64,000 nt of DNA from Eremomyces bilateralis CBS 781.70 (taxonomy: Eukaryota > Ascomycota > Dothideomycetes > Eremomycetales > Eremomycetaceae): assembly GCF_010015585.1 (NCBI RefSeq), contig NW_022985082.1, forward strand, positions 1 to 64,000, in the 5' to 3' direction. A program made the position numbers and the translations under genes. Position 1 is the first letter of the stretch, and every line of letters starts with the position of its first letter. Below, in pieces: positions 1-12,700 of this stretch. The notes beneath the pieces were generated by a model that made no database searches, was not told the DNA's origin, and worked only from the letters and a program-made list of their open reading frames with translations.

Positions 1-564
1 CGCTACGACGATTCGCCCCCGTGCAACATCAGATGGGTGTCCGGTTCTACTCGGCTGGGGGTGCATTGGGTAAGGACGAGGTTGAGGGGAGGATCATGGA
101 TCTTTTGAAGGGCTTTGATAAGGTGAGTCGAGCGCAATGAGTCTCGTTTTGCCTGAGCTAACATCGGTTTAGGTTACCAACCAGGAGAAGGTAAAGAGAG
201 TTCTTGCTGATGGAGCATACCTTGGCTAAACATACGATAGCTGACCCCCGCCGCTCACTTCGCCAACGACCTCGGACTGGATTCTCTCGACACCGTTGAG
301 GTGGTCATGGCCATCGAGGAGGTATATGCCACAACAAACGACATGCAGGGAACCTCGTCTGACCGAATAATAGGAGTTTAGCATTGAGATACCAGATAAG
401 GAGGCTGATAAGCTCCACAGCGGTAAGGACGGTTCACAGTTGGTTTGGACGTTGCTAACCGGTCTTCAGTTCAACAAGCCGTGGAGTACATCACAAGTCA
501 GCCTGATGGTTCGTAGCTATTATTTCTGATGGAATCCCACAGCTAACCATATGCAGCGCACTAA
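1..564 (+). CDS. Mitochondrial acyl carrier protein, 3' part (5' end outside window)
   Basis: This is the C-terminal part of the acyl carrier protein that carries acyl chains in mitochondrial type II fatty acid/lipoate synthesis and is also a complex I subunit. Reading frame 3 gives a short linker ending the presequence (..RFYSAGG), then the four-helix ACP fold. The phosphopantetheine attachment site is visible as LGLDSLDTVE (Ser within DSL), followed by EFSIEIPDKEADK. Exons read as 1-122, 173-190, 241-321, 374-422, 470-508 and 557-564, all with GT-AG borders and consistent phase. Two exons are very small (18 nt and the final 8 nt, which encodes only Ala-His-stop). If the last intron were not removed the protein would end three residues later at TAG, so the terminal exon is the least certain part. 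The start codon and targeting peptide lie left of the window. Confidence 0.9.
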
Positions 565-1183
565 GCAGTCAATGACAGGAATGGTGGAATAGTGAGTGAT
601 TGAAGCATTCGACTTCTGGGCTGGTTGCGTTCACCTCCGCTATATAGAAAAAGAGCATGCAGTGCTGTGAGGCTGAAATGGAGCAAATGGGAGCAACATA
701 TGTAATATTACAGCTTAGGAAAACTGGTTTGTTAAATCTGAATTGCTTCTGAGACGGGACCATGTCCTCCATGATATTCTGACGCCTTCATCCTCATCGT
801 CTTCATCACAGGCTCAATTTGCTGAGGGATCTGATACCAATCTTCCCATCCGCCACCCCTGCGATGCCAAGAATCCAACCCTGAGCCCTGAAAGTTGCAC
901 GACAACCAACGCGTATTAACTTGAGAATGTCATTGACCCAACAACTTGATATTATCCGTTATATTCAACCCATTGTCTCCGTGAATCCAATGGCCTGTTC
1001 CCGCTGTGTCAGCCCCACCGAGCAGTTCTGAAATGTTGTAACCGTTATCGCCCATCCTTTATAAACCACCCATGCGACCCGTCTAGTGAACCCAATCCAA
1101 TCGAAATTTCGACATCCCCTTCGAGGCCACGCGGGCCCCGTCACTCGACCAATTCCCATAACGATCCATCACATCCATTGACC
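565..1183. other. Intergenic: ACP 3' flank and VPS74 promoter
   Basis: No gene is seen. This stretch should hold the ACP 3' UTR and the VPS74 promoter and leader. The bases before the VPS74 start are C/A-rich, ending in a good initiation context (TTGACCATGG). Confidence 0.6.
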
Positions 1184-2395
1184 ATGGCGTCGACAGCTTC
1201 GGGCCTCACGCGTCGGAGAGGGGCCGGCCACGCCGAGAACGAGGACGGCAGTCGCGTCAGCTCTCCGGTGCCGAAGCGCAACGAGGAGAGCAGAGGGCCG
1301 GAGACATCGTACGAGGATTCGGAGAACGGGCATAAGATTGCGTTCGACCCGCGGGACATTAGCGAGAATGAGGAGCGAAGTAAACAGCCGAAGCTCACGC
1401 TGATGGAGGAAGTGGTCCTGATGGGCTTGAAGGACAAGCAGGTAAGGCATCAATGCGATCACCATGAAACGGAGAGATGCTGATTTCCTCCATCAGGGAT
1501 ACCTATCGTTCTGGAATGATAACATCTCATACGCATTGCGAGGATGCATCGTCATCGAACTGGCGCTCCGTGGTCGAATAAGCATGCAGAAGGACTCGTC
1601 CCGGCGACGGTTCCCGCTCCCCGATCGGGTCATCGAGGTCATCGATGATACATTGACCGGCGAAGTGCTGTTGGACGAAGCACTCAAGATGATGAAGTCA
1701 AGCGAAGCGATGAGCGTCAGTTCCTGGATCGACCTGATGTCCGGTAACTACTCCTCTGATATTGGTTCTGTGTCGAGCGGACAACTGATGTACAATTACT
1801 AGGCGAGACATGGAACCTCATGAAGATCGGCTACCAACTCAAACAAGTGCGCGAACGCCTGATGAAGGGCCTCGTGGACAAAGGCATCCTCCGCACGGAG
1901 AAGCGCAACTTTCTCCTCTTCGACATGGCCACCCACCCCGTCGCCGATGGCGGCGCCAAAGACGAGATCCGAAGACGCGTCCGCAGCGTCCTCACCCAAC
2001 GTACCATCGTCCTCCCCGCCAACCAGTTCCTCCCCGAAGACGCCGAGTTCCGCTACCTACGCACCGTCGTCATGGTGTGCGCCGCCTATGCCGCCAACGT
2101 GCTCGAGAACGGTCTCTCCTCTCTCGGCCACGAGGCGCGCGAGCGTGCGTTCGCACAGGTAGACGAGCTGCTGGCCGAGTACTCGCAGTGGCCGTTCGTC
2201 CGGCGTGCGGGCGGCTCGCAGGGGATCGGTGCGAACCTCGCGCAGGCTACGAGCGACGAGGTCAATAATGCCAAGGATAAGGAGCTACAGCTCGAGGTAC
2301 GTTTATCACGCTTCTCCCCCGCCATTTGCTAAGTTCCCGTCTAGGTCGTCGCCGCTTGTTTGAACGTCTTCACCAGACTAGACTCCCTTCTCTGA
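1184..2395 (+). CDS. vps74: Vps74/GOLPH3 family Golgi PI4P-binding protein
   Basis: This is a peripheral Golgi protein that binds phosphatidylinositol 4-phosphate and retains glycosyltransferases in the Golgi. Exons are 1184-1441, 1497-1743, 1803-2296 and 2345-2395 (349 aa, close to yeast Vps74 at about 345). The first ~75 residues are a polar, disordered leader. The GPP34 fold starts at [20 protein letters not shown]. Family landmarks follow: ELALRGRI, the DLMSGETWN junction formed by joining exons 2 and 3, the [15 protein letters not shown] helix, and [12 protein letters not shown]. The helical C-terminus ends [16 protein letters not shown]. An upstream TTG lies in frame, but the ATG at 1184 has the better context and is the first ATG. 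It lies downstream of the ACP gene on the same strand and is probably transcribed separately. Confidence 0.93.
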
Positions 2396-3008
2396 TCCGT
2401 TTCGGCTCATCAATCCACCATCGACACTCCCGAAGTGTCGGTATCATTTCCGTACCGCGCGCATACCAGCAGTGGCAGCGAACAATGCTCGGCGGACCCA
2501 TCGGCTAGCACGCACGCCTTCCTTAGTGGTCTGAATTTCGACAGTGTTTGTAACTACGGACATGCTGCTGGGGGTCGACGGCAGATAGGATTCGTAAGTC
2601 CGCTCATCTACATGGCGTCAGGAAGGCAGCGGGATGATCTCTTTGGATGTTAAAAATGGGCAGTATGCTTTGGTCTGTGCTAGCGAGTCGAGCCTTTGGT
2701 GCCGCCGTTTAATAAATCGTTAAAACCCATGCCTTGACATCCAGTTGCAGTCCCGCCAGTCGCCATCCATCAAGTTGCGGTCCGACAAACGTGAAGCGCG
2801 GCGGCCTTGCAAATGTGCACCCCGCAACATGAAGACCCCGCGAAGTGATATTTGGATTGAGAATGCCCACATGCAGATGACTTGTTCAGTTTGAAATCCG
2901 CACCTCCGCTTTCACAACGTACGCAAACGCTTCATTGACCCTCACAGATCAATCTGCAACCATCGACAAGCAACCAAGCCGTCATCCGCATAGCACACAC
3001 ATGCGACG
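2396..3008. other. Intergenic: VPS74 3' flank with a hairpin
   Basis: No gene is seen. Twenty-seven bases after the VPS74 stop there is a perfect 7-bp inverted repeat, CGACACT (2422-2428) and AGTGTCG (2434-2440), with a 5-nt loop. It would form a small hairpin in the 3' UTR. The rest looks like ordinary 3' UTR and promoter sequence. Confidence 0.5.
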
Positions 3009-4215
3009 ATGCCTCCTAAACCTAAGAAGACGAAAAAGGGGAAGAAGGGCGATGATGACGACAAAGTCAGGTACGTCTGCCCACTCCAAGATCGGAGAAT
3101 CGCTCTCCAAACTGCCGTTGGCTGACGCTGGCACTTAATCCCGAAGCCATGATGAGCTCATCTCGAAGCTGGAGAAGGTCGAGCTTGCCGAGAAGGAGTC
3201 CTATAATCTGATGCTGCAATACATTGATGAAGGCCACGATACCATCGAGGGGAAGAAAGGCGATTCGTACCATAAGGCCATGACCAAGGCCAAAACCGTC
3301 ACCAGCAACGCACGCGACCAGTACGCCGAAGCGTACGGCATGTGGGCCGCCCAACAGTCTCCAGGAACCATCACCCCAGCGCAGACCGAAGCGCTCTGGG
3401 CCCGCATCCGCAAGCGCGGGTACTCCGAACTGTCGTTCAACGTCAAGGCGACCCAGAAAGCCATCGACCAACTGACACAAGCCGGCCTGAAAGACCAATG
3501 CACCCGGCCGTTCGAGGAGCTGGTCGAGTTGGGCCAGATCGCGGCCATCCACGTCCTAAAGGACATGCAGCGTGATGGCCTGCTCCCCGCGGGCCTGGCG
3601 CCGGATGCGGATCCGACCTCGCCGGCAGGCGTGTCGGCGCGCATCATTGCGGATTTGGCGGCTGCGCAGGAGGCCGCGGAGACGAAGTTCGAGGTGAGTG
3701 TGGTTCGTTAACACGAATTGGAAGCAACTGAAAGCAACGATAAACTTACACCGCTTCAGTCCGCAAACGCAGCCCAAGCGACCACCTCAAAGACAAGCAA
3801 CACCAACGCGGCCATCGCAAAGACAAGCAACAACAAGACGACCTCCGCAAACTCCAAGAACAAGATGGAGACTTCCGCCTCAAACACCAAGAACAAGACG
3901 GATACCATCGCCGCAAACACCAAGGGCACCAAGGCGAAAAACTTCAACGCGAAGAAAGCGACAAACAATGGCACTGCTATCGAATCCACCTCCTCCGTGA
4001 CGAATGAACCACCTTCCGCCACCACGGAAGAACCCTACAACCCCCAACGCGTCGTCGTGATGGCAAAGGTTCATCTCGCTCAACTTCAGGACCTCGTTGT
4101 GCAGGCGAAGGAGATCAATGCGAGTCTGGATAAGGCGCTTGCACGTTACGAGGAGCACAAGAAGGAGGACACGGAGGAGAACAAAAGGGAAAGGGGGCAA
4201 GTCCAACGGCACTGA
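3009..4215 (+). CDS. Unrecognised lysine-rich coiled-coil protein, 354 aa
   Basis: No family is recognised. Exons are 3009-3070, 3147-3693 and 3760-4215. The phases agree (2 nt + 1 nt across intron 1; phase 0 at intron 2) and the splice sites are canonical (GTACGT...AAG, GTGAGT...CAG). The N-terminus is a short basic/acidic tract (MPPKPKKTKKGKKGDDDD). It is followed by a helical stretch (SKLEKVELAEKESYNLM..), a globular-looking middle rich in Ala/Gln/Leu, and an Asn/Thr/Lys/Ser low-complexity segment (about residues 205-290). A final predicted coiled coil runs LHLAQ-like: VHLAQLQDLVVQAKEIN.. to the end. The low-complexity part is open in all three forward frames, so the reading frame through exon 3 is chosen by splice phase and by the coherent helical C-terminus. 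The function is unknown; a nuclear or cytoplasmic scaffold would fit, but that is only a guess. Confidence 0.65.
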
Positions 4216-7174
4216 CTAAGCGGGGACTACTTCAGCTGGCTGTCACGGAACCTTTCTTCAGAGGGATCCAGGAGACGTGAAATGGCAGTGAGAGTGGTGG
4301 GACAACTAGGAAGCCATCGATGGAGGTCTATCCAGCTTGAGAACCTTCGGCAAGCCGGTCAAAATTGAGGATCAGGGGCGATTGATCATGGACAGGATAT
4401 TCAAAGGTCGGCGGACCTGCAGTGTGTACACGCTCTTGCGTGATAGTAGCGTAGCCAATTACCGGTACATCCAGATTACTTCAACTTCTCGTTCATATCA
4501 GTGTCTGTTCACACGGTGCTCAATTTCTCTCATGCAACGTCTAGAGCGTACAAGGTGGTTCCCGTATTGCATTGACTTTTTTATTTTTTGCATACATCGC
4601 AACCGCTGTGGGAGCGTGACTACTCCAAATTGGCAGGAGGTTGTCCAGAACACGATCCACTTCAGACCCGAGTGAGCACACTCTATCATCGCTAGAATGC
4701 TATCATGACAAGCTGGTCAAATGACCTCGCAGAAGATAATTTCCGGTGGCAACCGAAGGCCAGATGCAATCATTGTTGCTATTCGCAGCTATTCTCTTTT
4801 CTCTTCCAAATCAGTCTCAGCTGAAGTCTCCGCTGAATCACCTTCCCTCCAATCTTACAGCGGTTCGATGTCACCTTCATGGGAGGGAGTTCATGATGCA
4901 TGTTCAAAAGTCATACGAACGTCCTTGGATAATAATAATAGGCTTCTTTTAATATGTATGACGCCAGATCCACACATATATATTAAAGGCGTCGACGAAA
5001 ACCGGGCGCGGGGTGACTTTTCCCCTGGCCCCAAGCAAATAATGGAGCAATATAAAGAGCATGGACAATAATGGAGAAACAGTATGCTGTCAATCTGCAG
5101 GGACTTATTACTTGACAGGACGACACTTTACGACAGGGGATGTAGCACAGCAAGGCCAATCGGCAACTTTGTGCGCCAGTAAACTTCTCTTTACCTTCCA
5201 TCAGTTCTATGCCCAGGATCGGACGGGTGTGGCTCACTGGTAAGGCGAAACACCCTGGAGTATGCGACTACCGTATGCGCCCTTGGAACGAGGAGGAACG
5301 CCGCAAATTTGCAACAGCGGTTTCAAACGTCGCGTTACCGTTCCACTCCATCGCGATAGACGAAGCAGTCGACATATGCAAGACGGCATGGGCAAAACTA
5401 GCGAACATAGGCGCGTCAAGCCTCCGCGTAGACGCAGGTCCTTCGCCGCTTCTGCAATAGCTGGTGTTTTATAACACCCGTTGTAGGGAGGCCGGGGAGT
5501 GACACTGAACATCTGGGATGGCCCTGGATCAAGCTATCCTCCTGACCATACCCAAGTCCTTAGGACTTAGACACCACGTTGCTGCCTATCCACTGGCTCT
5601 AGACGATCGAGCAAAGTACTTACACACAGTCCAAGCTCAGACTTACCTGCAGATCGTGCTGCTTCCTCCACATTGCCGTACATCAGTACCGGTACCGGTA
5701 CCTAGGAACTGCGACCGATAGGTACACCGGACCCCCGCAGAACAGTTCACTGGCATCATAGCTCTATGGAAACAATTTGGCCGAACGTCTGAAGAAGCAA
5801 ACCGCTGCACGCGATGGCGAACTGGTTCCGCCCCCATTCCTAACCTAAAGATCCTCCTTCAGAGACCTAAGGATGGCTAAGATAGATATATTGCACTCGA
5901 GATGGCGCGGAACTTGCGTATGAACTCTCAAGCGGATCTCATTAGTGGCAATGCGGACGCTGGCACTCAGTCGCCCCACTGTTGTGGACGCCCACCACCG
6001 CTAAATCCGCATTGCACATCGAACTTGCCAACTGGAGAACGGGGAGAGATGAAATGGATGCCAATGGCCAATCAAATTTCCACTTCTCTATGGACATCTG
6101 GGCAGAATTAATGAAAACTAACGATGCGCATGTAGCCATGTACCCATGTTGCTAGACCGTTGGCTTGTCATTCCGAAATCCGAATCCTCCGAGCTCCGCC
6201 CTCACCTTCTGAATCAACCCCGGATTACTCTTGTATTCCACTACAGGTCACCGAATTGGGAGGAAACGACTCCTCTGAGAAGGTCACAAGCCCTCACGAC
6301 CAGATCCTCCGCCTTCCTCTTGCTCCATGCTTGGTCAGAGAGCGCATGACCGCGAGATGTCCGTGCCTGATTACTTGTCCTCGTGGCGCAGATGCAGGCA
6401 AAGCTTCCTCCCATGTACCCAGTACCTCTGGGCTCTGGACCAAAATAATTTGCCGCTCTCCTCATTCCCCAGGCGGTAGGTCGGGGATAATTACGATTTC
6501 CAGCTCGCATCGCTGTATTCGTCGAACACTCGAACTGTTACTGCAGACGCCGTGCATCCACAAGGCTTTGGAATCACGTAACCCCCCTGTGACCCTTTCC
6601 TAGATCCTGGTCTCAATGGTCGAGCCTTCGGCCGTCTTTTCACAATCATACGAGCCATTCAAACTCCGTCACTAACGCGGGCAACGCCCGAGTGGAGCTA
6701 TTTTCTGGCCTTCCCCGCGCTTCTCCTCGCAAACTTGTCGTCTCGTGTGGGCGCTGGGCCTGGCGAAGTTGGTCTCTCGTGTTGCCACAAGGGTTAAACG
6801 AAAATGCCAAGCTGGGCTTGATGATGAGCCCTTGCACGTTCCAGGGCCTAGCAAGGACAGACCCTCGAAACTTCGATACCCAGACTTGAAGAACACCGTA
6901 ACGGAATATGGACATCAAGATGAAGGATGGTACATATACGCTGCATGCCGTCACCCAATCGCTTCCTTCACCATGAGTCCATAACATATCTGGATACACC
7001 AAGAGCAGTATCTGAAGCTCTCCCGTATATCGCTGCGAAACACATCGTTTCCCCGCCTGTGTTCCCTTCAACCACACGAGCACTTCACAGCGTGTCACGC
7101 CTTGGACTGCACTGGGGAGGGTTGCGGCAAGCCACCCGAGCAAGCTTGCGAGCCCTATCGCTCCAATTACTACC
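4216..7174. other. Intergenic, about 3 kb, no supported gene
   Basis: Only short unconvincing ORFs occur on both strands. Small local structures are visible: a palindromic GGTGTT-TTAT-AACACC hairpin at 5463-5478 and an overlapping TACCGGTACCGGTACC run near 5687-5702. The right part must contain the promoter and leader of the regulator starting at 7175. A 197-codon minus-strand ORF (6646-7239) overlaps that start and looks random. Confidence 0.55.
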
Positions 7175-9712
7175 ATGTCCAATGTTGCTTCCCCAGATGT
7201 TGGAACAATTAGTCCCGTCTCGAGTTCTTCGAAGAACACGACCCACTTCCAGAATGGCGTTCCCCACGCTTATTTTCCGCAAGATGCTTCCTTTGTCTTT
7301 CAATCACCACCTCATCTTCCAAGCTACCCCGAGAATTCAAATCTTGTCCTTAAACGGTCGTCGGCTCCTCCTGTTCGTCAGCCTGATCTCGTTTCCTGGA
7401 GCCCGCAGCTAGGGAATGGCTACTTCATGGCGAACGGAGGCCATGGTCCCATAACATCCGCAAGTCCAATTGGCCGACCTCGAAATATGTCTCAGTCTTC
7501 GACCGATCGAGAGGGAAAGGATGGTTTGAATCCACCTACAAGCCCGTCTCTCAGCGATCAAAAATTAAATCCCAAGAAACGTCCTAGCACCGACCCGATC
7601 GACTATCCAAGGCGGCGGGCAACTATCGCGGTATGTACGATCCATGGAGGTTTGCTTCCTGCTATAGACGTTACACGAGTCCTTCTTCCTCCTCGATGGT
7701 CGATGGCGTGCTAACAGTGGCATGTTTATAGTGCGAAATATGCCGATCAAGGAAGTCCCGCTGCGACGGACAACGCCCAAAATGTCGACTGTGCACCGAA
7801 CTCAACGCAGAATGTGTGTACCGTGAACCTGGGATCAAATTGGACGCTGGCGACAAGTTGATCCTCGAGCATTTAAACCGAATTGAAGGCATGCTGCAAT
7901 CGAACCTGAGGGCTCGAGCAAACAGTTTCAGCGTCGCCCCGTCACTATCACCACCTTTGACCAACGGAGCCACGGTCGCAGAGGAATCCGGACATCGACG
8001 ACCAAGCACGATGTCGAATTTCGGTGTTGCCTCTGGGAATGGAGCGAAGACGTTCAACAGTACGACGTCGAACATCTCGACCATGCCCAAGACGCATACC
8101 ACCCCCGCCCTCAATCTATTACAGTGGCCCATGATTCGCGACCTAGTCTCCCGTCCATATGACCCCCAAGTCCTCCTACAGTTAGAAATGTCCCGAGAGC
8201 CGCTTCATTTACCACCAGTGCACACCATCGACCTTGCCGGCTCCGCGAACTATATTCGCGCATTCTTCGAACGGGTCAATGTGTGGTACGCGTGCGTCAA
8301 TCCTTTCAGCTGGACAAGACTTCATCACGCTGCACTTTCTCAAGGCTTCCAAGAAGGACCAGAGAGCTGCATCGTGCTACTTGTCTTAGCACTCGGCTGT
8401 GCAGAGTGCGCTGGCAGCATGTCGCGCCAGCCGCTTGACCGGGACCCTCCAGGGATCCAGTACTTCGCGGCAGCATGGGCTTTGCTTCCAAGTATGATGA
8501 TTCGCAATAACATTATGGCTGCACAATGCCATATCCTCGCGTCCGCTTACCTTTTCTACGTCGTCCGACCGTTGGAAGCCTGGAATTTGCTTACCAATAC
8601 GAGCATGAAGTTACAACTTCTGCTCAGTGGTTCGCGACTCCCCCAACACGCCAAAGTTCTGACTGAAAGAGTGTATTGGAACACACTGCTCTTCGAAAGG
8701 TGGGTGACTTGCCTATTTTTAGACGTCTGAATATCGATGGTTTTAATGACAAGCAACTGACTCCTCTATTCCAGCGATCTCCTCGCAGAACTCGACCTTC
8801 CGCATTCGGGGATCGTTCAATTTGAAGAGACCGTTGGACTCCCTGGCGGATTTGAGGACGAAGGCGACGAACCAGTTGGCAAAGACGAGCTATGGTACTT
8901 CCTGGCGCAAATTGCTTTGCGTCGATTGCTCAACCGCGTGAGCCACTTGATCTACGCGCGATCATCGGCAACGAAGAGCCCATCTTCCCTCGACGCAGTC
9001 GTTGCAGAGCTGGATTTCCAGCTCACGCAATGGTATGATGGGCTGCCTCCCGCCGTGCGGTTCCCACAAGGCATGAATCCTGGAATGGCAACGGCTGCAC
9101 CAGTTCAGACCGTACTAAGGTTACGATATTATGCCTGTCGAACGATTATTTTCCGACCGTACATTCAGGCTGTCTTGAACGACGAATCAGCAGCGATCGA
9201 CCCATCTGTCCAGGATAATTGCCGGAAGTGCCTGGAGGCGTGCATCAGGCAGCTCGAGCACATCACAGCACAGTATGTTCCCTCCTTTCCATTTCTAAAC
9301 CTATCGCCCTATCCATACAATTGAAATGAAAGGATACTAAAAAAAGTATCATCATAGTCACGCTGGCCACCTTCCGTACTTGTGGCAAGGGGCCCTCTCG
9401 TAAGTCAATCCATCCCTGCTGGTACCAAGCTGCCACAATATAAATTCAATATATGCTAACCCGGAAATTTGAAATTGCCACAGCATCGTTTCCCAGGCTC
9501 TGTTGATCATGGGAGCCACAATGTCACCTTCACTTTCCGCACTTTTGCCCCCACCGGACCAAATGGACGTCATGATCGAGGAAGTCATCCGCGAAATCGA
9601 AAGATATGCCGCCCTTGCTCCGAGCATTCGACTTTCTGCAGAAATTGTCCGAGAGGCCGAGAACCGACGACGCGTATTTTTGCGGTCACCATCGGCGCCC
9701 TACAAGGTCTGA
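7175..9712 (+). CDS. Zn2Cys6 transcription factor with fungal middle homology region
   Basis: This is a nuclear sequence-specific regulator of 730 aa; its target genes cannot be told from sequence. Exons are 7175-7630, 7732-8699, 8775-9272, 9358-9399 and 9484-9712, all in consistent phase. The first 152 residues are Ser/Pro-rich and disordered, ending in a basic patch (PRRRATIA). Exon 2 opens exactly with the first cysteine of the zinc cluster, CEICRSRKSRCDGQRPKC.. (spacing CX2CX6CX6CX2CX6C, residues 153-179). A short helix follows (LILEHLNRIEGML), typical of the linker/dimerisation element. The fungal-specific transcription factor domain covers about residues 290-700, with the usual features (NYIRAFFERVNVWYACVNP, LALGCAECAG, RLRYYACRTIIFRPYI). 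The ATG at 7175 is the first in frame. The 42-nt exon 4 is small but restores phase and domain continuity. Wide gaps flank the gene on both sides, as is common for regulators. Confidence 0.88.
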
Positions 9713-12700
9713 ACTAGGCGTGCCTGCCACCCAAATTTCTTTGGCGAACGGGAATAGCAGCACGCAATTTCCATTCCCTGGCTTTCCAGATTACGGTGGC
9801 TGGTATTTTACGCTATCCTCATATGCGGCAGTTGCCGAATATTGCACGGGATGCCTCTACCACGGCCTCGGTATGAAAGCGATCGTCCTATAATGATCTT
9901 CTCCTTGGCAGTTGGCTTCCCACCGGCGATCATCGATCATCAAAGGATTCAATTGTGCCACGCATCACGGACTCTCCAGAAAACAAGCAACTTCTACCAT
10001 ATCCGAAGAAGTACCTGTCGTCAATGGACCGCTCTGGGTTCCTTTATTTTATTGTAATCCTCAGTACCTTGTATGTTAAGAGTACGCCGAAGAAGGAAAG
10101 CAAGATTACTCCAAGTCGACCGTGGCAGTTCTTCACAGGTTCCCACGACACTCATGGGCCTAGACAGTTCCCTGTGGAGTGCTACACTTTGGTCGGTGTT
10201 TCAGTCACTTCATCTGACGTCAACACTCGAGACAGAGTTACTATTTATCAGGCACAGTCGAAGTGGTGACTCCCTTCAAGCTGAGGGTTCTTCCCAATAC
10301 GCCTACTTTACACGTCTGGAGCGGATACTTCTCCGATGTCACTTTTACACCAAGGGAAGCACAACTAAGCCGTGTTCGGTGAATTGGCTGTCTTACGTAT
10401 AGGACTTGAGATGGTGATTGCCTTCAGCGCTGGATCTCGATCGCGTCTTGTTTTCACACTGTATTTTTTCGTTCACGATTTAGCATGGTTGGCGTGGTCA
10501 TTTTGGGGAAGTGCGATCAACTGGTTGGCCCGTATTTTCATTGAACTAAAGATACCCTTCGTTTCATCCTGTGAGAGCGACTTTTCTTTGGTCTTTTAGA
10601 GCGCTACTAGTGTACGCCAAGGCAACTGTGGATCAAACCTGTTTTGTCATATCTTGAGAGTTAAGACTATTTTGATTACGAGGTTCAATTCTGTTGATAC
10701 CCAAACTTTCGAGCTGAGCTTTACCTATTTACAAAATGGTTAGGGAATGGTTATACATTTTGTCAACTGTGCACGGTTCCTGTAAGAGGCATGCCAGGAA
10801 CAGGAAAGGCGCATTCGAAGGGCAGGACGAAGTCCTCAAAATCTTTGATCTTGAAGTCCCCGCACATTCGCCATCGCCCTCAGCGCTCGTGTTCCGAAAT
10901 CTTAGCTGGAGTCCCGAGTCCTTGACGTGGTGTGCCGTGCGCATGACCATTCTCGATGTGGATGGAAAACGAGCAAAAGCTCGCTCAGGATCTGCAAGGA
11001 GCGCCAGGAGCAGCGTAGGCCAGACTTTGATCCAAGATATCCCCGCTGCGGGCAGAAATCTGAGGGTGGGGTGGAGTAATCGGCAGGTCTGAAAGCTCCT
11101 CCTGGCAAGGAGTGGCAGCATGGCCTGCGTCAGCGGGCATGTACCGGTCAAGTTCGTTGCAGCCATTACGGCATGAAGCGGGTATAGGATATGGAAGTAG
11201 AGATCGGTCAGTGTCTGGCGGTTATCAGGTTATGTTTTGTCATTGGGTGCACTTCTGATCGCACTCAATATCAAGCACGACCCTTCAATACCTGGCTTGA
11301 TTGAACCCAGTAACCTAACGGCAGCACCCTGTATTAGCTTCACTTCCCCCATGCCGGCATGGTCCGCGAAAAGCCTGTGCGACGCCCCCGCCAGCTGGAA
11401 TTCATGGATAAAACATGGAGATCCCGGCCCTCGTCTGCCACTATCAGCCACCGACTCTCCCTGCCATGCCACGTTCTGACCCTGCCCAGTCTCAATTCTG
11501 CTGTCTCATTTCCCCTGGGCCCTGGCTGACTGGCTGACTGGCTCTGCAGACTCCACGCTGGCATAGAGTGTTTGCTCTGCCGTTCACACACTTCTCCTCC
11601 ACATTGAGCGAATGGGAATTGGAATCTCTCAACTCACTGCTCCCAGCAGTTTGGTTGCGGATATTGCCTGCCGCACGTTCCTTCAACTCCAGGGTGATGA
11701 CTCGAGTGGTGAACAGGATTACAGGAATACAAAATACATGCTCAAGGTTCATAGGGATACGTTGGACCTGGTGACCTACCTAACAGGCTGTTTGTTCATT
11801 TTGCAGAGAAGGAAAATATACACTGAGATAGCGTGGCTGTCTGGTAGATTCCAGAGAGGCACTGAATTGCCAGTTCCCCGCACAATGGTAACCTAGCAAA
11901 GCATTATCGGAGGACGGCGTAGAATCGAAGTTAGTCTCTTTTATTCACGATCTCCGTTGGACTGTTTCGCAAACGGCAGCGCCCATTGCCGCCTCCATTG
12001 TTACTAGTTACTACTGTAGACGATCTTAAGCGAAACCTTCGAATTATTTCTAGAAACTCGCCATCCCCACAGAATATCAAGCCACCGATGCATCTTTTCG
12101 ACCTCTCAGAACACCTGAATTCTCGTTCTTATCCGAAATAAGTATGCAACAGTTTCTGTCTTCATGCATCGATTGCGGGCCGTGAAAACTAAAATTGCTT
12201 CAACGTTGATCTGATATCGCCCATACGCACAGTTCATGGTCCGCCCTCAGCCTCGCATTCCCGTCCGCACAGACACGCTGTTCCTTACTTCCCCTTTTCA
12301 TGCCTTCTGCTACCCCTCTCCCGGCGTCATTTGGTCTCCGAACTCCTCCGCAGTGAGCGACACTTGGAAAGTTTTTATGTGCTTAAGCCTTAAGGGGAAT
12401 TGCCGGAGATTCATCCCGTCAGCCTCCCTGCTGCAGGCCACTTCGCTAGCCAAACACTGTTACGGTTTACGACACAAGTCCTCGGTATCCCTGGGGTCGT
12501 TGGACGTCATTCGCCAGTGAACGCCATGACAGTCGATCTGTGAGGGGATTCCCTACTCATACATAGAATAGTGGAGAGGTCCTGGTAGAAGGAGCAAATG
12601 ATCGGTGAAGGGATTGAAGAGGTGAGAGCTGGGGACAACGCAGAATTCAGAGGCTTGCATGCAGGAAGACACGCTCAGAAGGTGACATGTAGATGGTATC

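Noticed and set aside
5680-5710. TACCGGTACCGGTACC run as a regulatory operator
   Set aside because: Short overlapping palindromes of this kind arise by chance, and no adjacent gene start supports a role.
6646-7239. 197-codon minus-strand ORF over the start of the first regulator
   Set aside because: No family features, begins in the regulator's coding region, and covers its promoter and leader; judged a chance open frame.
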